From NCBI GenBank assembly GCA_002296965.1, contig DBIW01000027.1, positions 1 to 14,339 of the forward strand: 14,339 bases of DNA, in the 5' to 3' direction. How positions within the stretch are numbered: the stretch's first letter is position 1; the number at the start of each line of letters is the position of its first letter. A model generated the notes under the pieces. The model searched no databases. It saw nothing but the letters and a program-made list of their open reading frames with translations, and was not told where the DNA came from. Position numbers and translations under genes: made by a program. The DNA comes from Treponema sp. UBA792. GTDB lineage: Bacteria > Spirochaetota > Spirochaetia > Treponematales > Treponemataceae. Below, one piece after another: positions 1-5,718 of this stretch.

Positions 1-135
1 CTTCAAATATATGTTCTTGAAAATGAGTCGCGTTTTGCAAAGTTTAAGTACACAGAAGTTAAGAATCCAACCGCCACAATCTATTACGACTGGAGCGAAA
101 TTCCTGAAGAATCTGAAGAAATAAAGAGCAAATAA
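1..135 (+). CDS. 3' end of an unidentified protein-coding gene
   Basis: An open frame enters from the left edge and gives 44 residues ending ...EEIKSK before a TAA at 133-135. The visible part is rich in charged and aromatic residues (for example KFKYTEVKN and IYYDWSEIPEE). It has no motif I recognise. An intrinsic terminator begins 23 bases after the stop, which supports this being the true end of a gene and transcription unit. The function cannot be judged from this tail. Confidence 0.6.
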   Translation, partial: LQIYVLENESRFAKFKYTEVKNPTATIYYDWSEIPEESEEIKSK

Positions 136-158
136 AACGTCATTCCTAAGCAGAATGG

Positions 159-193
159 AACAGGCTCTTCCGCAGTGGAAGAGCCTGTTTTTT
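159..193 (+). terminator. Strong Rho-independent terminator
   Basis: A perfect 11-bp stem (161-171 CAGGCTCTTCC with 177-187 GGAAGAGCCTG) encloses a 5-base loop and is followed by a run of T (188-193). AA at 159-160 can extend the stem. It closes the transcript of the gene ending at 135. Confidence 0.93.
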
Positions 194-287
194 ATGCCAA
201 AACCTTTGCTTTAAATATATTTCAAGTCATGTTAAAATAATTCCATGGGCAGTAGAATTCTATTCCGTGGTTCATACGAGGTTACCG

Positions 288-734
288 ATGAAGAATGACA
301 GCGCGCTGTTTTACACTTGCAGCTTAATCGAATTTATTGGCCGCAGACAAAAGCAAAAAAGAGCATATATCGTGAATGCACTGGGCAGGAATGTTGTAAA
401 AAGAATATATACTCATTCAGATGTTCTGCACTGCGAGGTGATAGACAGCGTTGCGGAAGAATTTATAAATATGCGCTCCATAAAAACAGGCGATTTTGAC
501 AATGTTTCAAAATGCAGATACGCCGTTCCTGATTACTGGATAATAGGCGAAGTGTATGAGCGCCTTATCGAAGATGTCCAGCCGGATGAAAACGTTGACA
601 GCATAATTGAAACCCTGTTCAAAGTTTACAATTCCTGGGTCAGCGACAGCATCAGCAGATTCAACACAGACTTTTACTATCAAAGCCGCGAGTACATAAA
701 GGAATGTTTTTTGACCAACAGGCAAATCGCTTAG
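288..734 (+). CDS. Hypothetical protein, possible toxin-antitoxin partner (DUF3791-neighbour type)
   Basis: This is a 148-residue soluble protein with no signal peptide or membrane segment. I chose the ATG at 288 because GAGG (278-281) lies six bases upstream. An in-frame GTG at 267 has no such site. The N-terminal part (FYTCSLIEFIGRR, then IYTHSDVLHCEVIDSVAEEF) is built like the short helical DUF3791-type proteins. The second half (PDYWIIGEVYERLIEDV, then FNTDFYYQSREYIKECF) resembles, from memory, small proteins encoded beside DUF3990 toxin-like genes. No DUF3990 gene is seen here, so it may be an orphan antitoxin-like component. The family link is recall and not proven; the gene itself is well supported. 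An ATPase pseudogene follows it. Confidence 0.72.
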   Translation: MKNDSALFYTCSLIEFIGRRQKQKRAYIVNALGRNVVKRIYTHSDVLHCEVIDSVAEEFINMRSIKTGDFDNVSKCRYAVPDYWIIGEVYERLIEDVQPDENVDSIIETLFKVYNSWVSDSISRFNTDFYYQSREYIKECFLTNRQIA

Positions 735-754
735 AAAATAAGAACTCATTCATC

Positions 755-808
755 TAAGAACATAACCTACCGGGTACGAAGAGACATCTTTGTAGTTGAG
801 TTCCAAAA
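755..808 (-). pseudogene. Inverted internal fragment of an AAA_14/DUF4143 ATPase gene
   Basis: Read on the minus strand, this stretch gives LLELNYKDVSSYPVGYV. It matches the conserved block just after sensor 1 in AAA_14 ATPases (LLGINYKEVSSYPVGYV-like). The reading then hits a stop after three residues. It has no start and no Walker motifs, so it is a remnant. It lies head to head with a plus-strand fragment of another copy of the same gene family (809-1169). The two copies of the block agree at roughly 29 of 48 bases by my count, mostly differing at synonymous sites, so they come from diverged paralogues and not from a recent fold-back copy. Confidence 0.6.
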
Positions 809-1169
809 GAGAACGGCTTTGAAATTTCTGGCGCAGGATGACACTTTTGATGTGATTGCGACAGGTTTTCTTCTTGGAATAAATTATAGGGAAATTTCTT
901 CTATTCCAGTCGGCTATGAGCGTCAGTATGAGATGCATTCTCTTGATTTTGAGGAATTTCTTTGGGCTTTGGGAATTGAGCAGAGCGCGATTTTAAGCCT
1001 GAAAGAAAACTTTGACAATAAAATCCCTGTTGAAAAAGGCGGCACTTCATCTTTGGATTCCCTTCTTAAAAAAGATGAAATAAAATACGGCTACAAGATA
1101 ATAAACGGCAATGTTGGGCGGACTGGAAAGAAAATCACGATTCCTCATTATATGTGTATGTTCCTGTAA
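809..1169 (+). pseudogene. AAA_14/DUF4143 ATPase pseudogene with large internal deletion
   Basis: The frame reads RTALKFLAQDDTFDVIATGFLLGINYREISSIPVGYE and continues through MHSLDFEEFLWALGI. That is the sensor-1 and post-ATPase region of AAA_14 family proteins. It then jumps at about 1030-1080 to KKDEIKYGYKIINGNVG and ends ITIPHYMCMFL, which is the family's C-terminal tail. Intact members are about 400 residues. Here the N-terminal P-loop half and the middle DUF4143 region are missing, although the two remaining parts are joined in frame. The first in-frame ATG (819) has no convincing ribosome-binding site and lies inside the conserved block. I infer a decayed gene, probably untranslated. A sister fragment lies inverted immediately upstream, and a 25-bp piece of the same 3' end recurs at 2227-2251. 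Confidence 0.75.
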
Positions 1170-1381
1170 AGGGGGGCTGGCGGATATGGGCAAGGCGGAG
1201 AAAACGCTTATATTGTCTATGCAAAAAATTCTTTCAATAAAATTATTTCTTGTGTTTTCAACCAAAAAATAATAAAGAAAGTTGTAAATGCAAGAAAATA
1301 CAAACCTAGGCAACATTCTCAAAATCGACTGTTTGTTTTGATTGGTTCAAAAATGAACTTGCAAAATAAATGTTGGATTAC
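1170..1381. other. Intergenic stretch without a recognisable gene
   Basis: This AT-rich stretch lies between the ATPase pseudogene and the DUF3800 promoter. A frame continuing past the pseudogene stop stays open to about 1382 (it includes ENAYIVYAKNSFNK) but has no start site or recognisable family. A weak GTTCA/TGAAC hairpin sits near 1345-1358. I see nothing else here. Confidence 0.5.
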
Positions 1382-1409
1382 TTGATTTTTATCCAAAATA
1401 TGATATATT
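1382..1409 (+). promoter_or_regulatory. Candidate sigma-70 promoter for DUF3800 leader/gene
   Basis: TTGATT (1382-1387) and TATATT (1404-1409) are separated by 16 bases. The predicted start near 1416 lies just before the leader hairpin, so the transcript would consist of the structured leader followed by the DUF3800 gene. Confidence 0.5.
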
Positions 1410-1415
1410 TAAACC

Positions 1416-1481
1416 ATCGAGCTGGTCGAAAGACCCAGGTTCAACCTATCAAGGCGGGCAGACTGTCCCGCCATTTTTTTT
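1416..1481 (+). ncRNA. Structured leader RNA upstream of DUF3800 gene
   Basis: About 65 bases would be transcribed before the gene. They contain two hairpins. The first is CTGGTC-GAAA-GACCCAG (1422-1438), a six-pair stem with one bulged C capped by a GNRA tetraloop. The second is GGCGGG/CCCGCC (1453-1458 with 1467-1472), followed after one A by eight T (1474-1481), a good intrinsic terminator. The terminator ends six bases before the Shine-Dalgarno sequence of the next gene. Comparative genomics has described several conserved DUF3800 RNA motifs upstream of DUF3800 genes. I could not match this one to a specific motif. A regulatory leader and a type III antitoxin-like RNA are both possible. 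Confidence 0.6.
1453..1481 (+). terminator. Leader terminator/attenuator before DUF3800
   Basis: A six-pair GC-only stem is followed by A and eight T. It sits between promoter and gene, so either most transcripts stop here or termination is conditional. Confidence 0.75.
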
Positions 1482-1495
1482 GTCCCGGAGTAATT

Positions 1496-2176
1496 ATGCA
1501 TAATTTGAGCATTTTTGTTGATGAAAGCGGAGACTTTGGAGAATACAGCCATTATTCACCGTATTACATCATAACAATGCTTTTTCATGACCAGGACAAA
1601 GATATAAAACCATTGGTTCAAAAACTTGACTCTGAAATACAGTCTCTTGGATATGAAAAAGATTTTGTGATTCATACAGCTCCTCTTATACGAAAAGAAG
1701 AAATGTTTAATAACGTAATGCCAAATGAACGTCGTGCATTATTTACAAAACTGTTTTACTTCGTGTTAAAATCAGATATAAAGTTTAAGACTTTTGCCTT
1801 TGAGAAAAAACAGTTTGATAACACTTTAAAACTTGAAGGACGAATGGCAAAAGAAATGTCCTTGTTTATCCGTTCCAACCTTGAATTCTTTCAAACTTTT
1901 GATAATTCGATTCTGTATTACGACAATGGGCAACATGAATTGAACAGAATCTTAAACGCAGTGCTTACAACAGAACTTTTGCATTATGATATTAGAAAAG
2001 TATTGCCGAAGGATTATAAATTGTTTCAGGCAGCAGATTTAATATGCACAATACAACTTCTTGCCTTAAAACGAAAGCGAAAAGAACTATCAAGGTCTGA
2101 ACTCCTGATTTTCCATAATGAAAGAGAATTAAACAAACAGTTCATAAAGCCAATAATGAAAAAAGAATTTGTCTAA
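1496..2176 (+). CDS. DUF3800 domain protein
   Basis: This 226-residue protein opens MHNLSIFVDESGDFG, the hallmark DUF3800 start with acidic residues D9, E10 and D13. Near the C-terminus it has the matching acidic site in FQAADLI (D181). DUF3800 proteins are thought to have an RNase H-like fold, and the acidic residues are placed as metal ligands would be; catalysis is not proven. I chose the ATG at 1496 because GGAG (1487-1490) is five bases upstream and the family motif starts immediately. Upstream in-frame codons run through the leader terminator and are unlikely to be translated. No signal peptide or membrane segment is visible. Its length is usual for the family. It has its own promoter and a structured leader, and a terminator follows it, so it is probably a single-gene unit. 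Context suggests an accessory, toxin-like or defence-like role. Confidence 0.88.
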   Translation: MHNLSIFVDESGDFGEYSHYSPYYIITMLFHDQDKDIKPLVQKLDSEIQSLGYEKDFVIHTAPLIRKEEMFNNVMPNERRALFTKLFYFVLKSDIKFKTFAFEKKQFDNTLKLEGRMAKEMSLFIRSNLEFFQTFDNSILYYDNGQHELNRILNAVLTTELLHYDIRKVLPKDYKLFQAADLICTIQLLALKRKRKELSRSELLIFHNERELNKQFIKPIMKKEFV

Positions 2177-2193
2177 TTTTGAGGACGATTTTT

Positions 2194-2218
2194 TTAAGCC
2201 AAAATATGGCTTTTTATT
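2194..2218 (+). terminator. Terminator after DUF3800 gene
   Basis: The stem AAGCCA (2196-2201) pairs with TGGCTT (2207-2212) around a five-base loop. T-rich tracts lie on both sides (seven T before, TTTTT after), so it may act in both directions. Confidence 0.7.
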
Positions 2219-2226
2219 TGTTTGTG

Positions 2227-2251
2227 CGGCTACAAGATAATAAACGGCAAT
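2227..2251 (+). pseudogene. 25-bp remnant of an AAA_14 ATPase 3' end
   Basis: These 25 bases are identical to 1088-1112 within the ATPase pseudogene, where they encode GYKIINGN. Here the frame continues into the repeat element as LASRLSGRAR and a stop. It marks the junction between a lost ATPase gene and repeat copy A. Confidence 0.65.
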
Positions 2252-2388
2252 CTTGCTAGCAGATTATCGGGTCGCGCCCGATAATGACAAAACAACATAT
2301 CTGATAATGACAGAACGCAAAGCCAGATAATGACACTAAAATTTAAAGCTCGAAATTTAAGCTTATAGAAAAATGTTCATATTTTGTG
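2246..2388 (+). repeat. Dispersed intergenic repeat, copy A (divergent)
   Basis: This copy shares GGCAATCTTGCTAG, a GATTATC...CCCGATAATGACA core, ACTAAAATTTAAAGCTCGA and ATAGAAAAATGTTCATATT with copy C, but differs in the middle. It carries three GATAATGACA units (starts 2280, 2303, 2326) at exact 23-bp spacing. It also carries a perfect hairpin ATTATCGGG/CCCGATAAT (2263-2271 with 2277-2285). The reverse complement TGTCATTATC, repeated at an element end, recalls the multiple transposase-binding repeats at IS21-family termini. That link is a hypothesis, and no transposase gene is present. Confidence 0.75.
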
Positions 2389-2443
2389 TAATGCAATGGC
2401 AAAATGTTTAAAACTCGGCATTCTAGCTATTAAAAAGTAGAAA

Positions 2444-3640
2444 TCAGTACATAAATCCCAGCAGCCAGATAGGAATCCGCCGGTCAGTGCCGAATTCTAT
2501 GTCGTCGGCGATAATGTATGAGTCTGGAATTTCTTGAATTTGTTTACGCTTTTTGTTCTTCCCACCTACTTCAAAAGTGTATTTTGAGTCCACAAAGAAA
2601 TCGCTTTCCTCTGAAAAATCAACTTCATGGGAATGTAAGAGCTGATTTAGAACAAAAGTTTCCCGGCGGTTGCCTGTATTGGCGTTTTCTCCATTAAAAA
2701 GTTCCATAAGATTTGTGTTTTCCATCAGAATTTTTTCGGGTTTTTCAAGGACACTTAGTCCGCGTGATTTTTTATAAAGCTGATTTATAAGTTTTGCGTC
2801 TTCCAGATATTTTAAATATATGAGCAAGGTCTGCCTTGAGATTCCGATTTTTGCGGCAAGCTGTGTTATGTTTGGAATGAACGGGGCAGATTCGCCTATG
2901 ACAGCCAGAAGTTTCTTTATTCTTGGAATATAGGCGATTTCCAGTCCGCGGAGAAAAGGAACCTCAACTTCAAGAATCATGTTCAGGGTCTCATTCAGGC
3001 GGTTAAAATAGTCGTCTTTTCCCTCCAAAAAGTACGGATAATAGCCAAAAGACAGATAATCGTCAAAAAATTCAAACGGCTTGATTTTTGATGCGATTTC
3101 CGCGGAAATCTGTTCGTTATTCTTTAATATTTCTTCCAGTGTAAAAATTGGAAAATCCTGCGCTTTTATCAGCGAAAGATACTCGCGGAAAGAAAGCCCT
3201 GTCAGCTCATAAACTAAAGTTCTGCGGCTTAAATCCGCTCTGCCGTTCAGAATTTCAAGCAAGGAAGAACCTGTGAAGGCGATATGAAGTTCTGGAAAAT
3301 CATCGTAAAGATTTTTGATTTCTTTTGACCAGTTTTCGTATTTATGCACTTCATCAAGGAAAAGATGTGTGCCGCCATGACTTACAAATTTTTCTGCAAG
3401 TTCAACAAGTGTATTGTTTGAAAAATAAATGTTGTCAAGGCTTACATAAAGAACTTTGTTCAGATTATTGGAGAAAGTTTTTTTTATATGCTGCAGGAAT
3501 AGCGTTGTTTTTCCAGTTCCTCTTGAGCCTCTCACGCTTATAAGCCGCGCATTCCAGTTTATTTTTCTTTCCAGTTCGCGCTCAAAGGTTGGAAGCGGGG
3601 CGGTCATTTTCTTTCTGAAAACTTCGATTAGTTTTTCCAT
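2444..3640 (-). CDS. AAA_14/DUF4143 family ATPase
   Basis: This 398-residue protein appears complete. Walker A is GSRGTGKT (38-45), Walker B is LFLDE (93-97) followed by VHKY, and sensor 1 is FTGSS (122-126). A winged-helix segment follows (around 255-290, NITQLAAKIGISRQTLLIYL). The C-terminus is the DUF4143 restriction-nuclease-like region (FEVGGKNK, then IPIWLLGFMY). These soluble P-loop ATPases are common in gut bacteria and treponemes, and their physiological role is unsettled. The winged helix suggests DNA binding and possible autoregulation. The start at 3640 has only a weak, very close AGG; M12 is an alternative. Twin palindromes lie 26 to 85 bases upstream. The gene lies between repeat copies A and B, opposite in direction to fic. 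Confidence 0.9.
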   Translation of the reverse strand: MEKLIEVFRKKMTAPLPTFERELERKINWNARLISVRGSRGTGKTTLFLQHIKKTFSNNLNKVLYVSLDNIYFSNNTLVELAEKFVSHGGTHLFLDEVHKYENWSKEIKNLYDDFPELHIAFTGSSLLEILNGRADLSRRTLVYELTGLSFREYLSLIKAQDFPIFTLEEILKNNEQISAEIASKIKPFEFFDDYLSFGYYPYFLEGKDDYFNRLNETLNMILEVEVPFLRGLEIAYIPRIKKLLAVIGESAPFIPNITQLAAKIGISRQTLLIYLKYLEDAKLINQLYKKSRGLSVLEKPEKILMENTNLMELFNGENANTGNRRETFVLNQLLHSHEVDFSEESDFFVDSKYTFEVGGKNKKRKQIQEIPDSYIIADDIEFGTDRRIPIWLLGFMY

Positions 3641-3665
3641 AGCCTGATTTTATAATACATTGTTC

Positions 3666-3725
3666 AAATTGTTAAGTGGACTTAACAATTTTTGGTTAAT
3701 TTTGTTAAGTGGATTTAACAAAATT
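3666..3725 (-). promoter_or_regulatory. Twin palindromic operator-like sites upstream of AAA_14 gene
   Basis: Site 1 has perfect 12-bp arms (3666-3677 and 3680-3691) around GG. Site 2 has 13-bp arms (3698-3710 and 3713-3725) with one mismatch, also around GG. The shared core is TTGTTAAGTGG(A)(C/T)TTAACAA. The centres are 33 bp apart, about three helical turns, so two dimers could bind the same DNA face. A minus-strand TATTAT lies at about 3650-3655 between the sites and the gene, so a repressor bound here would cover the promoter. The ATPase's own winged-helix domain is a plausible ligand (inference). Confidence 0.7.
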
Positions 3726-3753
3726 GACTGGAGTTCATTTGTTGACAGAAAGA

Positions 3754-3893
3754 AATCCTAAGCATGGCAATCTTGCTAGAGGATTATCAACCGAGTTTCT
3801 TTCAGAAACATCGCAGGGGCAAGCCCGATAATGACACTAAAATTTAAAACTCGATAAGGGCACTAAAATTCAAACCTCGAAATTGAACTTTAT
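3754..3893 (+). repeat. Dispersed intergenic repeat, copy B
   Basis: This 140-bp unit matches 5313-5452 at 137 positions with no gaps. It begins AATCCTAAGCATGGCAATC and contains a small GTTTC/GAAAC hairpin. It also contains two tandem 26-bp units (3826-3851 and 3852-3877, cores CGATAATGACACTAAAATT and CGATAAGGGCACTAAAATT) and a third partial unit. One frame is open through it (GNLARGLSTEFLSETSQGQAR, then stop), as in the other copies. Copies B and C are direct repeats on either side of fic. Confidence 0.88.
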
Positions 3894-3922
3894 TCTACAA
3901 AAACAAAGTCGAAAACATCATG

Positions 3923-3994
3923 AAAGTAAAATACCAATAGCTTTATTTTATTTAATATGATTAAAGTAAAATAAATAATTGCGCTATTTTACTT
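3923..3994 (+). promoter_or_regulatory. Paired inverted-repeat operator and promoter of fic
   Basis: AAAGTAAAATA occurs at 3923-3933 and again at 3963-3973. Each is followed about 10 bases later by an inverted partner: TATTTTATTT at 3944-3953 (one mismatch) and TATTTTACTT at 3985-3994. The two palindromes are therefore about 40 bp apart. A possible promoter, TTGCGC (3979-3984), 17 bases, TATCTT (4002-4007), has the last half-site in its spacer, as expected for a repressor site. The Fic protein has a C-terminal winged helix, so autoregulation is a reasonable guess. Confidence 0.6.
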
Positions 3995-4041
3995 AAAATG
4001 CTATCTTTTAAATGTATTGCAATTAAAAGAGGTGGCTGAAT

Positions 4042-5175
4042 ATGAAAATTGAAGATTTTATTTCTGGAACATGGGAATCGGGATATAAATATAAGTATTT
4101 TGTCCCTTCGCCTGTAAATCATTCTTTTTCATGGGAAGATGATGCAATAAATTCACTTCTAGAAAATGCTTCCTTAAAATTAGGAGAACTGAATTCATTT
4201 TCAAGGTTTGTGCCTGACATAGATATGTTTATAAAAATGCATATTTATAAGGAAGCCGTTGTTTCGAGCCGAATTGAGGGAACAAGGACAAATATTGAAG
4301 AAGCTTTGGACAGCGAAGAACCGAATTCTCCAGAGAAGAGAGATGACTGGCTGGAAGTTAATAATTACGTAAAGGCAATGAACGAAGCGATTGAAAAACT
4401 AAAAACATTGCCTTTGTCATGCAGGCTTATACGAGATGCCCATAGAATTTTGTTGGCAAGCGGAAGAGGAGAGCGGAAAACGCCCGGTGAATTCAGAATT
4501 TCTCAAAACTGGATTGGAGGCGCAAGCATTGCGGATGCTGTTTATGTTCCGCCCGCAGCCGATAAACTTGGCGAGCTTATGTCCGATTTTGAAAAATTCT
4601 TGAACAATGAAGAAATAAATGTTCCTCATCTCATAAAAATCGCAATAGCGCATTATCAATTTGAGACAATTCACCCATTTTTAGATGGAAACGGAAGAGT
4701 CGGACGTCTGCTTATAACACTGTATTTTGTTGCCTCTGGAATTCTTGAAAAACCGCTTTTGTATCTTTCGGCTTTCTTTGAAAAAAATCGCTCATTATAT
4801 TATGACAAGCTGACAATAATTCGCGAAAAGAACGATTTAAAACAGTGGATAAAATATTTTCTGGTCGGAATTGCTCAAACTGCAGAAGAAAGCACACGCA
4901 CATTGCAAAAGATAATGCAGTTAAAGTCAAAAGTTGAAGAAACGATTATGACAATGGGAAAACGGTATTCAGTTGCTCACACACTCTTGCTTGAGCTGTT
5001 TAAAAATCCTGTCGCTTCAATAAAAAATATACAGAATATCACAGGACTGTCCGCAAAGGCTGCTGGTGATTTAGCCGCTGTTTTTGTAGAAAAAGGAATA
5101 CTTGAGGAAATCACAAAACAACAGCGCAACCGCATATTTGTATTTCAGGAATATCTAAAACTTTTTTCTAGTTGA
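4042..5175 (+). CDS. fic: Fic family protein (probable AMP transferase, class II)
   Basis: This 377-residue protein has the Fic signature HPFLDGNGRVGR at 210-221: catalytic H210, with the phosphate-binding loop GNGR at 215-218. Fic enzymes usually transfer AMP from ATP onto a hydroxyl side chain of a target protein. Near the N-terminus, SSRIEG (75-80) fits the inhibitory (S/T)xxxE(G/N) helix. E79 would block productive ATP binding, so the protein is self-inhibited (class II). The flap-like ISQNWIGG segment (152-159) and YVPP (167-170) are as in Fic-DOC proteins. A winged-helix domain occupies about 310-377. The start is supported by AGAGG nine bases upstream. The protein appears cytoplasmic. 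The gene is flanked by repeat copies B and C as direct repeats. Target unknown. Confidence 0.93.
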   Translation: MKIEDFISGTWESGYKYKYFVPSPVNHSFSWEDDAINSLLENASLKLGELNSFSRFVPDIDMFIKMHIYKEAVVSSRIEGTRTNIEEALDSEEPNSPEKRDDWLEVNNYVKAMNEAIEKLKTLPLSCRLIRDAHRILLASGRGERKTPGEFRISQNWIGGASIADAVYVPPAADKLGELMSDFEKFLNNEEINVPHLIKIAIAHYQFETIHPFLDGNGRVGRLLITLYFVASGILEKPLLYLSAFFEKNRSLYYDKLTIIREKNDLKQWIKYFLVGIAQTAEESTRTLQKIMQLKSKVEETIMTMGKRYSVAHTLLLELFKNPVASIKNIQNITGLSAKAAGDLAAVFVEKGILEEITKQQRNRIFVFQEYLKLFSS

Positions 5176-5199
5176 TGAAAACAGAGTGGAACAGAAACT
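5174..5199 (+). pseudogene. Possible scrap of an FGE-domain gene at the fic stop codon
   Basis: GATGAAAACAGAG (5174-5186) and ACAGAAACT (5191-5199) match the SVMKTEVTQKL-coding bases at 10840-10866 with one length difference between the blocks. The fic stop (TGA, 5173-5175) overlaps its first bases. It is too short to be sure. Confidence 0.3.
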
Positions 5200-5298
5200 G
5201 CTGGAATTGTTTTACTGCTATGTAACTTGCAGCATTTACGTCGCAAGTTCTCAATGTCGGATTGCCCGATTAAGAAAAGCAATGGCAGCAAAAAATAT

Positions 5299-5325
5299 CA
5301 TGCTAAGGAATGAATCCTAAGCATG
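5299..5325 (+). terminator. Hairpin at the left edge of repeat copy C
   Basis: CATGCTAAGGA (5299-5309) pairs with TCCTAAGCATG (5315-5325) at 10 of 11 positions around ATGAA. No T tract follows, so it is a weak terminator at best for fic. Copy B has only the right arm. Confidence 0.35.
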
Positions 5326-5474
5326 GCAATCTTGCTAGTGGATTATCAACCGAGTTTCTTTCAGAAACATCGCAGGGGCAAGCCCGATAATGACACTAAA
5401 ATTTAAAGCTCGATAAGGGCACTAAAATTCAAAACTCGAAATTGAACTTTATAGAAAAATGTTCATATTATGTG
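5313..5474 (+). repeat. Dispersed intergenic repeat, copy C
   Basis: The first 140 bases are nearly identical to copy B. After 5452 it departs from B but continues to match copy A (TATAGAAAAATGTTCATATT), so A and C share a longer right end. Tandem 26-bp units lie at 5385-5410 and 5411-5436. No gene lies inside. Confidence 0.88.
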
Positions 5475-5520
5475 CATATCGTAGATAATTTTTCTTCATA
5501 TTTTGTGTATTCTGCAAATA

Positions 5521-5549
5521 TTGACACCGAAATATTTTTGCAATAAAAT
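5521..5549 (+). promoter_or_regulatory. Sigma-70-type promoter of the envelope operon
   Basis: A consensus TTGACA (5521-5526), a 17-base spacer and TAAAAT (5544-5549) predict a start near 5556. This is the best promoter in the window. It would drive the 5719-11440 operon through a leader of about 160 bases. Confidence 0.8.
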
Positions 5550-5555
5550 ACTGTT

Positions 5556-5700
5556 ATGGACTTGACGAGAATTTATCAGTTTGCTAGCCTCGATTGCTGT
5601 AGGCGAAGTTTCTTCTAATGTAAATTCTTATAACACATCTATAAAAAATTCTTATAAAGGCGGAATTTGCACGTGCAAGCGCGCGGATTCCGCCTTTTTT
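5556..5700 (+). promoter_or_regulatory. Attenuator-like untranslated leader ending in a terminator
   Basis: The leader has two copies of AAATTCTTATAA (5622-5633, 5646-5657; 24 bp apart) and then an intrinsic-terminator stem of 11 perfect pairs (5656-5666 with 5687-5697) followed by T through 5700. Inside its loop is a perfect 12-base palindrome TTGCACGTGCAA (5667-5678). An ATG at 5556 near the predicted start opens a 20-codon frame ending at 5618, which might be a leader peptide but has no ribosome-binding site. GGAG for the first gene follows seven bases after the T tract. No known riboswitch was recognised. Confidence 0.55.
5656..5700 (+). terminator. Intrinsic terminator in the operon leader
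   Basis: An AAAGGCGGAAT/ATTCCGCCTTT stem with a six-T tail precedes the first operon gene. It could close a short upstream transcript or attenuate the operon. Confidence 0.75.
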
Positions 5701-5718
5701 GTCTTTGGAGAAAATTCC

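Noticed and set aside
1436..1450. A GGTTCAA string in the DUF3800 leader looks like a tRNA T-arm.
   Set aside because: No acceptor, D or anticodon arms can be formed around it.
2246..5474. Repeats A, B and C as integron attC sites, since Treponema denticola has a chromosomal integron.
   Set aside because: No paired GTTRRRY/RYYYAAC core sites or long imperfect palindrome spanning the repeat were found, and the genes between the copies have their own promoters and differ in direction.
5581..5718. N-terminal extension of the LPP20-like gene back to a TTG at 5581.
   Set aside because: It would be translated through the terminator hairpin and would bury the signal peptide; the ATG at 5719 has a good ribosome-binding site.
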